The notes beneath the pieces were generated by a model that saw nothing but the letters and a program-made list of their open reading frames with translations, had not been told where the DNA came from and made no database searches. Below, in pieces: positions 1-9,211 of a DNA stretch of 34,791 nucleotides. The translations under genes and the position numbers were made by a program. How positions within the stretch are numbered: position 1 is the stretch's first letter; each line of letters opens with the position of its first letter. The DNA comes from Crenobacter intestini (GTDB taxonomy: Bacteria > Pseudomonadota > Gammaproteobacteria > Burkholderiales > Chromobacteriaceae): NCBI RefSeq assembly GCF_004919095.1, contig NZ_STGJ01000025.1:1-34791 (forward strand), read 5' to 3'.

Positions 1-3000
1 AGGCAGGCTAGGTTGTCCAGGCTGGTCGCAATCTCCGGGTGCCCGGCGGGGAGCGCGGCACGATTGATCGCCAGCGCTTCCTGACACAAGGGCTCGGCGG
101 CATCGTAGCGATCCTGTTGCTGATACAGGTAGGCCAGATTGTTCAGGCTGGTCGCAATGTTCGGGTGCCCGGCGGAGAGCGCGGCACGCCGGATCGCCAG
201 CGCTTCCTGATACAAGGGCTCAGCGACATCGTAGCGGCCCTGATCGCTATACAGGGACGCCAGGTTGTTCAGGCCGGCGGCAATCTCCGGGTGCCCGGCG
301 GGGAACGCGGCACGCCGGATCGCCAGCGCCTCCTGATACAAGGGCTCGGCTACTTCGAAGCGACCCTGTTTCTGATGCAGCCCGGCCTGATTGTTCAGGA
401 CGGTGGCAATGCGCGGGTGCCCGGCGGGGAACAAGGCACTAATGCACATCCGCGCGTACTGAAACAAGGACTCAGCTTCATCGTAGCGGCCCTGTTGCTG
501 ATGAAGGCAGGCTAGGTTGTTCAGGCTCCTTCCAAAAGACTTAAACTCGGCGATATGCGCGCCATCCCGGAGCGCCAGAGCTTCCTGCTCGGCTGCATCG
601 TAGAGGCCCTGATCGTTATACTGAGAAGCCTGATTGTTCGGGCTGGTGGCAATATTCGGTTGCCCTGCGAGAAGCGCGCCACCCCGGATCGCCAGTACGT
701 CCTGAGATAATAACTCTGCTAAATCTTCGCGGTCCTGCTGTTGCAGGGCATGGTGCAGGCCGGTGACAATATTAGGGAACGCTGCAATGAATGCGGCATG
801 CCGGTTCGTCAGCACTTCCTGATACAAGGATTCGGCTGTATCGTAGCGGCCCTGTTGCTGATACAGGTTGGCCAGGCTGTCCAGACTAAGATCAACGTGC
901 GGGTGCCCGGCGGGGAGTGCGGCACGAGAAATCGCCAGCGCTTCCTGATACAAGGGCTCGGCTGCTTCGAAGCGACCCTGCTTGTCATACAGGCTGGCCA
1001 GATTGTTCAGGCTGATGGCAATATCAGGATGACCATTCGGCAAGAGTACTTTCGACAGGTCCAATACACGCTCTGTCCAGGCACAACCGATGTGGAGGTA
1101 ACTACGCTCATGACACCAAACGCCTATGGAAGACAAATCATCCAACATTTCGACACCCACAAGGGTGCGTTGCCAACTTTGCTTCAAGGCCAATAGGGCG
1201 AACTGAGGAGTCACATTGCCCGCACCAAGCCATTGCAAGGCTTGGTCGACCACCTCGGTATATTGTGACCACAGTGCATGGAACGCAAGCATGTCGCCTA
1301 ATATGTTAACCAGCGTGTCACTATCTTTTAGCAGAATAGACTGGTGGGTGCGTTCGGCCAGTGAGAAGGCATCGCTGCCGGTAAAGTAGTTTGCCAATAT
1401 GCAACGGACGTGTTTCGTTGTCTCTGGATCAGCCAGCAGGCTGTTGGTCAGAATGGCATGCATGATGCTCAATCGGCCATCCCGTGCGTAAAAAAATGGC
1501 TCCAGACGAGACATCAAAGGCACCATCACCACATCAGCCAGACGAAAGGTTTCGTGGGGTGCGTTTTCATTGCCAAGTAAAACGGCCAGATCATGTTGTG
1601 CCATGCCGGCGCGTGAGCAGGCCATCAGCCGCGCGGCACGACTTCCCAAGTCTGCACCATAGGCACTGAAGTCTTTATCCAATTGGTGTAGGCAGTTAAC
1701 AAATAAGGCACCCGCGTCGGTATGTTGCAGCAGACTCAGGGTGGTGGACCCTAGTTCTTCATGCGAGGCATGCAAGCGCAACTCTTCCAGCAGCAACCGT
1801 AGATAGAGAGGGTTGTTGCTTGAATCTTTCCCAGTAATCTGCTCGATTAGGTTTGAATCTAGTTTTTTACTGTGTTTATCAAGATATTGATGGATCACCT
1901 GACTGCGCATGCCGTTATCCAGCGGCGGTAGCGTATGTATCTGCCATCCACTTTCGTCACACAAACTGATGCTACTGACTAGCAAGACTACATGTGGAGG
2001 GAGCTTAAGCACCTGCAAGCGCCGCTCACTTACCTTTGCATCGGCAAACTGATTGATTGCATCAAGCAAGAGTATCAGTGGTTTACTGGCTTTAGCTTGT
2101 GCTTCTGCCAGAATGCTATACATACACTCCCAGCGTGCCTCCTCATCCTGAGGAATATCGGTCAACAATGGGCCAAACGATTGCGCGAATGCAATCACCC
2201 GATCACGCCAAATGTTAATGCTGGGATTTCCATCCGCACCAGTATAATGACCTAATAGCACTAGGTCTTGCTGTGCACTCAACTGCTGTTGCACACTGGC
2301 TAACAAGGCGCTTTTGCCTTGGCCGGAAGGCCCCACCACGGCAAGCTTTTGTGGCCCATTCCCTTGTGCGCCAAGCGCCACAGCCTTCAGCAAGTCATCT
2401 TGAAAAGGCTGAATCGGAACATAGGCATCCAGACGTGATCTCGCATAGATCTGATGTGCATGCTGTCGTTGGGATTCGGCATCGGGCAATTGATCGGCAG
2501 GAAAAAGCAGATCGAGCTGATCCATCAGAAAATGCATGACGGCTTTGCCGAATTCTTCTATTGACGCGTACTGATCAGCCAGGATGCAGTCTGGCCGCTT
2601 CGCTAGGATATCTGCCTTGAGTTTTTTCAACTTTTCCTGTGCCAAAGGATCCGCGTCATAGAATGACATCTCGCTTTTTGTTTCTTGACAAATTTTTGCG
2701 GTGAACGAAGGATCCCTGAGTAGCATGCCAACCCGACTCGCGAGCAGATCATCTTTTTGCTGATCGAGAAATCCAAAGCGAATCTCTAGATCAGTCACAC
2801 TGATACCATTTTTTAAGGCGAGTTCAATTGATTCACGATATTTGGATGACGAATGTGCTGTTGCATTCCAATAGTGCGACAAGTCTTGCTCGAGCGGAAT
2901 CCAGCCGTAGCGTTCTCCCAAAAAACCCAGGAAAAATGGCGGAACACCCAATGAACGGCATTTATCTATTTCCTGAAGACATATTTCGACAGTTTGGCCA

Positions 3001-3203
3001 TTTTTAGCATCCTCCTCAGTTACACCCCACCGCAGATCTATCTCGGTAAAAGTCACCTGCCGCCTTAGGCACTCTTGACGAAACACCGGAAACACATGCT
3101 GCAACAAATGATCGCGTTCCAACTCCATATCACGAAATGTAGAAGATAGAAAGATGCGGAAATGGCGTTCCGTATTTGCTACAGGGGAGGAAAGCTTAGT
3201 CAT
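1..3203 (-). CDS. DUF4062 / STAND NTPase / TPR-repeat protein, 3' end outside window
   Basis: The minus strand is open from the ATG at 3203 to the left edge (1067 codons), so the C-terminus is missing. Residues ~14-120 match the DUF4062 pattern seen in NPHP3/TEP1-like and bacterial STAND proteins (RIFLSSTFRDM, DLRWGVTEED, GERYGWIP). A P-loop GPSGQGKSALL lies near residues 292-302 and a Walker B-like LILLLDAIN near 376-384. From ~725 onward there are at least nine kinesin-light-chain-type TPR units of about 42 residues (NNLASLY..QGRYD.AEPLYQEALAI). Units 3-5 are degenerate or shortened; units 6-9 are nearly identical, suggesting recent duplication. Such sensor-NTPase-repeat proteins often act in antiphage defence or signalling; that role is inferred from architecture. 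The start is preceded by AAAGGTAG. Forward-strand frames here are shadows of the repeats. Confidence 0.88.
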   Translation of the reverse strand, partial: MTKLSSPVANTERHFRIFLSSTFRDMELERDHLLQHVFPVFRQECLRRQVTFTEIDLRWGVTEEDAKNGQTVEICLQEIDKCRSLGVPPFFLGFLGERYGWIPLEQDLSHYWNATAHSSSKYRESIELALKNGISVTDLEIRFGFLDQQKDDLLASRVGMLLRDPSFTAKICQETKSEMSFYDADPLAQEKLKKLKADILAKRPDCILADQYASIEEFGKAVMHFLMDQLDLLFPADQLPDAESQRQHAHQIYARSRLDAYVPIQPFQDDLLKAVALGAQGNGPQKLAVVGPSGQGKSALLASVQQQLSAQQDLVLLGHYTGADGNPSINIWRDRVIAFAQSFGPLLTDIPQDEEARWECMYSILAEAQAKASKPLILLLDAINQFADAKVSERRLQVLKLPPHVVLLVSSISLCDESGWQIHTLPPLDNGMRSQVIHQYLDKHSKKLDSNLIEQITGKDSSNNPLYLRLLLEELRLHASHEELGSTTLSLLQHTDAGALFVNCLHQLDKDFSAYGADLGSRAARLMACSRAGMAQHDLAVLLGNENAPHETFRLADVVMVPLMSRLEPFFYARDGRLSIMHAILTNSLLADPETTKHVRCILANYFTGSDAFSLAERTHQSILLKDSDTLVNILGDMLAFHALWSQYTEVVDQALQWLGAGNVTPQFALLALKQSWQRTLVGVEMLDDLSSIGVWCHERSYLHIGCAWTERVLDLSKVLLPNGHPDIAISLNNLASLYDKQGRFEAAEPLYQEALAISRAALPAGHPHVDLSLDSLANLYQQQGRYDTAESLYQEVLTNRHAAFIAAFPNIVTGLHHALQQQDREDLAELLSQDVLAIRGGALLAGQPNIATSPNNQASQYNDQGLYDAAEQEALALRDGAHIAEFKSFGRSLNNLACLHQQQGRYDEAESLFQYARMCISALFPAGHPRIATVLNNQAGLHQKQGRFEVAEPLYQEALAIRRAAFPAGHPEIAAGLNNLASLYSDQGRYDVAEPLYQEALAIRRAALSAGHPNIATSLNNLAYLYQQQDRYDAAEPLCQEALAINRAALPAGHPEIATSLDNLAC

Positions 3204-3372
3204 TGGTTTCTACCTTTATATACAAATGATGACATATGCAATTGGCGTTTTTTAGTTAGCCTGGTAACGTATACTTCAACGACTTGATTGATTAACTATG
3301 CATTTGATGGTGCGCTTACACGTTAGGTATGCAATGGTGCCACTCACTACAAATAATAAACATGACGAGTGA

Positions 3373-3744
3373 TTACTGCATACTTCCGAGCCCTTCCGGA
3401 ACCCTGTTGGATACGATAGAAAGGCCATCGGCTAGGATGCGCATCTCTCGATCTGCTAGATGTGGTTTTTTACCATGAATATAGTTGAACGCTTCTCTTG
3501 GGGACACCGGTGGTAATTTTGCTTTTGCTCTTTCGTTGTTCCAGCCAGCTATGAGCGCCAATCCATTTGGTACCGTTTCGATGACGGCGAGAACATTTGG
3601 ATAATATTCCTGCATGAGCAGTTGGTACATGGACAGCGTAAAATCCTGCTTCTGCTCTTGGGTGACCGCACTGACGGCGACATCCTCCGCATTAACAGTT
3701 ACACCGAAAGTAACCAATACAATAAAAATAAATATTTTTTTCAT
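3373..3744 (-). CDS. small exported protein of unknown function
   Basis: This is a 123-residue protein starting at the ATG at 3744, preceded by AGGGTGG at good spacing. A longer reading from 3825 has no such site and would bury the signal sequence. The N-terminus, MKKIFIFIVLVTFGVTVNAED, is a textbook Sec signal peptide with a likely cut after NA, so the mature protein should be periplasmic or secreted. The mature part (about 100 residues) is mixed helical, with no cysteine pair or motif I recognise. It lies downstream of the STAND gene on the same strand, 169 bp away, then abuts an IS630 element. I cannot name a function. Confidence 0.6.
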   Translation of the reverse strand: MKKIFIFIVLVTFGVTVNAEDVAVSAVTQEQKQDFTLSMYQLLMQEYYPNVLAVIETVPNGLALIAGWNNERAKAKLPPVSPREAFNYIHGKKPHLADREMRILADGLSIVSNRVPEGLGSMQ

Positions 3745-3842
3745 TTCTACCACCCTGACCTTTGCAATTACATAGCAACATGTCAAAAAATACATTGCTA
3801 CCTTTAGCTCAAAACTGCCAGTCATATAGTTTGTAAATCATA

Positions 3843-4947
3843 TACTAAGATTTTCAGAAGTATTGTCACATCGCCGCATATTGGCACTCGGGCTGGCTGA
3901 AAAATGATCTGACCGGCCTGGGTAGCTTCTGAATTCGCCGCAATGCGCCGAGCGCCATCCGCTTCATCTCGTCCATCGACTGCACAAGCTGTCTCGACAC
4001 CTGACGTTTGACGTGCGCCCAGACCTGCTCGTCAGGGTTCAGTTGCGGCGAATACGGCGGCAAATAGAACAGCCGAAGCTTTCCGCGCTGCTGCTCGACA
4101 TACTCCCGCACCAACTTGGCTTTGTGGATCGGGTGCCCATCCACCACCACGAATACTGGCATCTGCGCTCCAACCATCAGTCGCCTCAGGAAGTCTCGGA
4201 ATACGGGTGCCGTCACAGATCCTTCGTGCAACATGAAACGGAACTCTCCACGCGGGCTGACCGCCGAAATCATGTTCAGCGAAAAACGCTGGCCAGTGAC
4301 CGTGACCACCGGTGTTTCGCCAACAGGTGCCCACGTCGTGCCTGTGTGGTAATCCGAGCGGATGCCCGACTCATCCGCGAAGTAGATTGTCGCGCCCTCT
4401 GCGCGGGCCTGCGCCTTGATCGACGGATAGACCTCGGACTCCCATGCCTTGACCAGAGTGGCGTCTTGTTGCCAGGCCTGATACAGCGGCTTTTGTGCGG
4501 AGAAGCCAAGCAGCTTCATGAGCCGACTCACCGAAGCCAGCGACAGTTTCTTGCCCAGTTCACTCTCGATCAATGCCGCAATCAGTGTCAGTGTCCATAG
4601 CCCGAAGGCGAACTTGTACTGCTGGGGGCTATGATCCTTGACCGCATTCGCCAGCCAGCGCATTTCCTCCGCGCTGATCTTGGCCGGTCGGCCAGGAATC
4701 GGCTTGGCCAGCAGCGCGTTCTGTCCACCGTTGGCAAAGTCGGCCAGCCAGCGGAACACACTGCGCACATTGACACCGTACGCAGCCGCTACGCTGTGCA
4801 CATCCTGCCCTTCACGAATGGCCTTGATGGCCTGCTGCCGCATGACAGGAAGCGCTGCACGGCCATGCTTGCGGCCATCTGTTGATCGTTTGCATTTCAT
4901 GTGAGTATTTTCGCATGAAAATGACAATGTTTTATAAAAGGTTAGTA
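3843..4947 (-). mobile_element. IS630-family insertion sequence, complete
   Basis: The element is bounded by TA dinucleotides at 3843-3844 and 4946-4947, as expected for IS630/Tc1-type target duplication. The left end begins TACTAAGATTTTCAGAAG and the right end finishes AAAAGGTTAGTA, giving a short imperfect terminal inverted repeat. The left boundary is confirmed by a second copy at 32348, where the same sequence begins abruptly after a TA inside another gene. One transposase gene fills the element. Insertion was 26 bp past the glycosyltransferase stop codon. Confidence 0.85.
3866..4900 (-). CDS. IS630-family transposase
   Basis: This 344-residue transposase starts at the ATG at 4900 (MKCKRSTDGRK); the longer open frame to 5008 runs past the IS end and is not used. 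The N-terminus carries a helix-turn-helix (QQAIKAIREGQDVHSVAAAYG... SVFRWLADF). The DDE catalytic core is complete: the first Asp in IYFADESGI, the second in VVVDGHPIHKA, and the Glu in LPPYSPQLNPDEQVW. Length and layout are normal for the family, so the protein may be active. The related copy at 32371-32685 retains only the C-terminal third. Confidence 0.92.
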   Translation of the reverse strand: MKCKRSTDGRKHGRAALPVMRQQAIKAIREGQDVHSVAAAYGVNVRSVFRWLADFANGGQNALLAKPIPGRPAKISAEEMRWLANAVKDHSPQQYKFAFGLWTLTLIAALIESELGKKLSLASVSRLMKLLGFSAQKPLYQAWQQDATLVKAWESEVYPSIKAQARAEGATIYFADESGIRSDYHTGTTWAPVGETPVVTVTGQRFSLNMISAVSPRGEFRFMLHEGSVTAPVFRDFLRRLMVGAQMPVFVVVDGHPIHKAKLVREYVEQQRGKLRLFYLPPYSPQLNPDEQVWAHVKRQVSRQLVQSMDEMKRMALGALRRIQKLPRPVRSFFSQPECQYAAM

Positions 4948-4973
4948 TCTGATAACCTGAACTTCTTGTAATT

Positions 4974-5963
4974 TCAGAAATTTCGTCGTACAGGGAGATG
5001 GCGTACAAACGGTTGTTGCACTACCTGTAGCACCAAATCAATTCTATCCAACCTTTCCTGCAGTAATACAGGCGAGACAATCCGAGTTTTGTCATTGGCT
5101 GAAAATATAGTTGAGCGCCAAGCTTGCCAGTTTTTCATGTTGACTCGCTCGTGTAAATTCGACATTGGGCTACCTAGCGGATATGACCAGTACGGGGAAA
5201 CGGCAGCATGCAACGCCAATTGGTCCATTGTAGGATCATGTATCCCTAAAGCAGAAAGCACCTCTCGCCAAACATTAAATACTGCATGGTTAGTTGCGCC
5301 TTCGCTTTGCATGGTTTGGCCTGAATGAATAAGATGCTTTACCACTGGTTGTGCGATGGAGCCTATACGCCAATGTTTCGCAAGGCGAAAGGCATGAAGC
5401 CAGTCTTCTCCAATACGTAACTCGGGAGGGGGTACATCTATTAATGATGACCGACGCAACATTGTGGCACAACCCCAGATAGGGCAACAAAATATAGATT
5501 CAACTAGTAGAGCCTCATGATTACACGGAAACACCTGGACGAAAGGAGCATTCTCTCTAGCCATTAGCAAACTTCCACCAATCATTCCCAATTTCGAATC
5601 CGAAATAAAAGATTGCAATTGGTAAATGAAGCGCATTTCAAGCGCAATGTCATCTGCGTCATGGAAGGCGATAAAATCCCCGCGCGAGTGCTCAATTGCA
5701 ATACGCCGAGAAACACCAGGCCCAACATTTTTATCTAGTGATATTAGTTGTATCGAAAAGCGTGGATCATGTTGAATTGGATGTCGCCGCAGAAGTTCAA
5801 GTGTATTATCTTGCGAAGCATCATCAACCAACACCAAATCAACAACCCCTATGCTATCCAGGCAGGCCTCACGCAATGAGTTAAGAGAAGCATAGAGATA
5901 ATTCTCTACGTTATAGCAAGGCACTACGATGCTTAGTGTTGTCAATTTATTTAATTCACTCAA
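4974..5963 (-). CDS. family 2 glycosyltransferase
   Basis: This 329-residue GT-A fold enzyme opens with the nucleotide-sugar motif LSIVVPCYN (residues 10-18), then VLVDDASQDNT and a metal-binding DXD-type AFHDADD near residues 99-105. A later GEDWLHAFRLA matches the acceptor-side ED motif of GT2 enzymes. It should transfer a sugar from a nucleotide donor to a surface polysaccharide or lipid acceptor at the cytoplasmic face of the membrane; the substrate cannot be deduced. No ATG lies between an upstream TAA and the domain, so the start is probably the TTG at 5963 or another non-ATG codon. It stands alone, without a polysaccharide cluster, beside insertion sequences, and looks like a stranded cargo gene. 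Confidence 0.82.
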   Translation of the reverse strand: MSELNKLTTLSIVVPCYNVENYLYASLNSLREACLDSIGVVDLVLVDDASQDNTLELLRRHPIQHDPRFSIQLISLDKNVGPGVSRRIAIEHSRGDFIAFHDADDIALEMRFIYQLQSFISDSKLGMIGGSLLMARENAPFVQVFPCNHEALLVESIFCCPIWGCATMLRRSSLIDVPPPELRIGEDWLHAFRLAKHWRIGSIAQPVVKHLIHSGQTMQSEGATNHAVFNVWREVLSALGIHDPTMDQLALHAAVSPYWSYPLGSPMSNLHERVNMKNWQAWRSTIFSANDKTRIVSPVLLQERLDRIDLVLQVVQQPFVRHLPVRRNF

Positions 5964-6294
5964 TATTGAATTAATTTCAAATTAGTGCCAACCCTACTTG
6001 GGCGTTGCCAAGAAGCCAATCAGAGCACCATTCGCAATCAATCTAAGTATGACTATCTCTTAAATTCATTAAATCGTTGGATATTAAGCACCTGTCCAAC
6101 CCTGCTTTTTTTTCCTTCTGAATCAGCATGCGTCAAACTCAAGATGTATTTCTTGCGTTAGAACATCACCACCTAATTTTTCAGCCTCTCATCTGTTTCA
6201 AATTGCAGTACTGCATCTTGAAGTGCTGTTGCAAGATCGCGTAAATTTGAGAGAAAACGATCTCCGAACGCACAACTCTTGCGATACGGTCGCC
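5964..6294. other. intergenic, no gene seen
   Basis: This AT-rich stretch lies upstream of the glycosyltransferase. I see no convincing coding frame, hairpin or repeat in it. Confidence 0.5.
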
Positions 6295-6430
6295 ACCAGC
6301 ACTAAAGGTGACGTCGATGATCTGAGTGCTGCGGTGCGGGCGAGTAGCCCTTGTCCTGCAATCTGTGGATCACTTCGACGAACACAGCTGAGCAAGTCGC
6401 TCTCGGAACGACCTTGATGATGCACGATCG
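6295..6430 (-). pseudogene. decayed IS5-family transposase fragment
   Basis: Read on the minus strand in shifting frames, this stretch gives FRERLAQ, then FVEVIHRLQDKGYSPAPQ, then QIIDVTFSAGG. These parallel FRERLVQ, FEEVNRQLQAEGYLAR and QIIDATLVPVP in the larger IS5-type gene at 6946-7975. Several frameshifts and a stop make it a relic. Confidence 0.6.
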
Positions 6431-6945
6431 ATGTTGGTCGCCAGCGCAGCGAAATGTACAACTGACCAGGCGACTCCTTGGGAGTCTCCTTAGATGGACC
6501 ATGTGCATTCACATTTTTCGCCATGATCAGGAACCTCATCGGCGTATCCTGAAAAATTCTTGCTCAGGTCATGCCAAAGCGGCTGGCTTATGAAAGACCT
6601 GTTTACCTGCTGACGACAAGTGTAATCATGTTTAATGAATGTATTCATTATCTATTTCAGTGTCACTCTCATGGCTAACGGTTCGACATAACTATTTCGC
6701 CCACCCCATGCATATGAATGTCAAACTCTGAATCACTAGTTATACTTTATTGTCAATCAATGCATTTAGTTGATAATTTTTGAATTAAAATGATTTCCTT
6801 GCCTTCATTCGCACTTCGCAAGTGCTGTTGCAATAAAACATCATCTCGCAAAAAATCTAAAATTTTTTATTGTATTCGCAGCCACAACTCAGGCTGGTTA
6901 GCTGTCAGGTTCCGGTCAATTGAATGTTCATTCGCAGCTATTCAC
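6431..6945. other. AT-rich intergenic region, no gene seen
   Basis: No frame here resembles a protein and base composition drops sharply toward AT around 6600-6900. It separates two IS5-type remnants and may be the debris of an older insertion. Confidence 0.5.
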
Positions 6946-7975
6946 TCATCCTCGCCAGATTGGTTTTGAATAAGCTGCGGTAGTCATCTGCCAAGCCTGA
7001 TCTTGAACATGCGTCTGCATTAAAATGGCGTGCATTTGATCAGTTTGGTCAGTCCCTTGAGATGCAATTGCAAGGTTACTTATGAGCAAGCCGACGCTGC
7101 GCAGGAACTTGCCACCCAAAGCACACAGGCCTGCGAACGGATTTTCGACGCGGAGCCGGATCTTGGTGATGCTTCGGTTACGCCCGGCCTGAGTTTCGGA
7201 TAGCGCCTGCTTCGGCCTGGTGCGGCGCTGGATGTGTTGCTGCCAACCGCGCGCTTTGAGGAAGTCCAGTGCGGTGTAACCGCGGTCGGCGTACAGATCC
7301 CGGCTAGTTTTGCTCCGGTTGAGCACCTTCAACAGATGAGTCTGATCGCCTTCGTTGGCCGGGCTTACATGCACGGTGCGGATCAGCTTGTATCCGCAGG
7401 TCTGCTTGCCGTGCTTCTCGGTCCAACGTGCATCGACATCCTTGTGCGCCAGCTTCTTGGCCGACCAGTCCTCCGGCGTTTCTCCCAGCTTGATCTATGC
7501 GTTCTCGGTCCGGCCGTTGCGCTGAGTCGGTACCGGCACCAAGGTGGCGTCGATGATCTGGCCACAACGGGCCAAGTAGCCCTCGGCCTGTAGTTGGCGG
7601 TTCACTTCTTCGAACAAGCTTGCCCCCAGGCCCGCCTGCACTAGGCGCTCACGGAAGGCCCACACCGTATTGCGATTCGGCACCTTGTCGCTGTCACGGA
7701 TGCCGAGAAAACGACGAATGCTGGCCCGGTCGAGCACTTGGGACTCGAGCTGGGAATCGGACAGGTTGAACTGCTGCTGGATGACCAGCAGGCGGATCAA
7801 CAACTCGGTCGGGTATGGAGATCGACCGCAAAGTAACGGCGCGGTCTCGGCAATGTGCGGTCGATGCCGGCAGCTAACGCGGCAAAGTCGACATGGCGGC
7901 CCAGCGACTCCAGCGGGTCACCCAGCTTGGACAGCTTGCTTTCTCGTTCTTCGGCGGCGAACAGGCTCTTCATCG
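6946..7975 (-). pseudogene. IS5-family transposase, frameshifted and with an amber stop
   Basis: The gene starts at the ATG at 7975 (MKSLFAAEERESKLSKLGDP). A single-base frameshift near 7835 separates RTLPRPRR from GRSPYPTELLIRLLVIQQQ. The second frame continues through SQLESQVLDRASIRRFLGI and PTQRNGRTENA to an in-frame TAG at 7495-7497. The same frame then resumes as IKLGETPEDWSAKKLAHKDVD, KHGKQTCGYK and LYADRGYTALDFL, ending past the conserved LRVENPFAGL region. All of a normal IS5 transposase is visible, but at least two lesions prevent synthesis. It is inserted just past the 3' end of the backbone gene at 8084. Confidence 0.8.
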
Positions 7976-8083
7976 GTGCATCTCAGTCAGCGAATAGTCA
8001 GATCAGAAGGGTTCTCGGTTGTTCTTAACGCACTGACCGCTTCTGGTTAAACCTCTGTTTACTCTGGTCAGCCAAAGGCTGGA

Positions 8084-9211
8084 TTAATACTGTTCGCCAC
8101 GCGAACCACCCTCCTCGTCCAGCCAGCGGATCCGACTGCAGTTAAGGTCAGCCAGTGATCGGTAGGCCACGCGCACTTGTTGGCCCTGGCCGAATTCGAG
8201 CAGCGTGACACGTTCCCCTTCAACCAGTTCGACCTTGTACTGAATGCCTGCGCGCTCGAAGTAACGGCCTTCACTGACGTGCCGTGGCTTGTTTTCGGCA
8301 AGAATCTGGTCGGCTTCCGGCAACCGGGCGAACTGCTCGAACCAGTCTTCGGCCGCAGTAGCGACGGCTGTTTGCTCGCCTGCGTGACGGGCGTGTTCGC
8401 ACGCCCGTCGGGCGCGCTGTTCAAACCGCAAGAGATCCCCCTCGCTGACCGGCTGCGGCGCACCGCCCTGCACTTCCGGTCGACCCAGCACAAAGGTGTT
8501 GCCTTCGCTGCGCAGCGTCTCGCCGCTGGCAAGCAAGGGCAACGAGCCGTCGGCGATCCGGTGCAGCAACAGGCGCTGGCTCTGGGTTAGCTGCTTGATC
8601 GCGTTGGCAGCCTGTACATGCTGGCGGTATTTCTCCGGTTCCTTGAGGAAGCTGCGGAACACCAGGAACAGGTTCTCCCCGCTGTAACGCGTAATCAACT
8701 GGCCGAATTCTTTCAGGCGCTGCTGCAGGTTGACGCCTAGGCGCTTTGCCTCGCGCAGCAAGGTCGCGATTTGGATGGGTTGCACTCCTCTGTCGAGTAG
8801 TGACATCGACGGACGCGGCAAGGTGAAGCGGCCGACTCTGAAAAATCCTTCCGGCAAGCCGGTCTTGGCGTCGGTGGGCCTGCTTTCAATCTTTTCGGCC
8901 AGCAGCGCTGCGCCTTTGGCGGTGAAGCGCAGGGTCTTGTCATCGCCCATCGGCTCAATAATTCCTTTTTTTCTTAAATTCCCTAAAATCTTGAAAAAGC
9001 TAGTTTTTGCCAAATCGGCGAAATCCGCGATTTTCTTGCGGTGAGCCGTGATTGGACGCGTGTAGTCCGCAGAGTCCAAAAAACAGATCAATGCGGCGAC
9101 CAGGTCCTTTTCGCCGGCACCGGACAACTCGGTGTTGATGGCCAGGCGGTTCATGCGCAAGGCGGTCTGCAGTACCAGCAGCTTGTGCGGGAAGTTGGTC
9201 AATGTAGACAT
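8084..9211 (-). CDS. winged-helix plasmid backbone protein, possible replication initiator
   Basis: This is a 375-residue protein starting at the ATG at 9211, with GAGG at good spacing. I do not recognise the family. Residues ~40-105 look like a winged helix (DYTRPITAHRKKIADFADLAKT, FFKILGNLRKKGIIEP, LRFTAKGAALLAEK). The central part is helical and charged and the C-terminus is rich in beta-like segments ending DEEGGSRGEQY. It sits directly downstream of parA, parB and the palindrome array on the same strand, the usual position of a replication or copy-control gene, and no other Rep candidate is visible. That context is the only reason to suspect a replication role. Two hairpins precede the start, so expression may depend on readthrough or attenuation. 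Confidence 0.7.
   Translation of the reverse strand: MSTLTNFPHKLLVLQTALRMNRLAINTELSGAGEKDLVAALICFLDSADYTRPITAHRKKIADFADLAKTSFFKILGNLRKKGIIEPMGDDKTLRFTAKGAALLAEKIESRPTDAKTGLPEGFFRVGRFTLPRPSMSLLDRGVQPIQIATLLREAKRLGVNLQQRLKEFGQLITRYSGENLFLVFRSFLKEPEKYRQHVQAANAIKQLTQSQRLLLHRIADGSLPLLASGETLRSEGNTFVLGRPEVQGGAPQPVSEGDLLRFEQRARRACEHARHAGEQTAVATAAEDWFEQFARLPEADQILAENKPRHVSEGRYFERAGIQYKVELVEGERVTLLEFGQGQQVRVAYRSLADLNCSRIRWLDEEGGSRGEQY

Noticed and set aside
39-1196. Forward-strand open frames with repeated GGERGT..RQRFLIQGL segments
   Set aside because: They are the complement of the TPR repeats of the minus-strand STAND gene, with no ribosome sites.
4901-5008. Extended N-terminus of the IS630 transposase
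   Set aside because: It crosses the right end of the element into host DNA.
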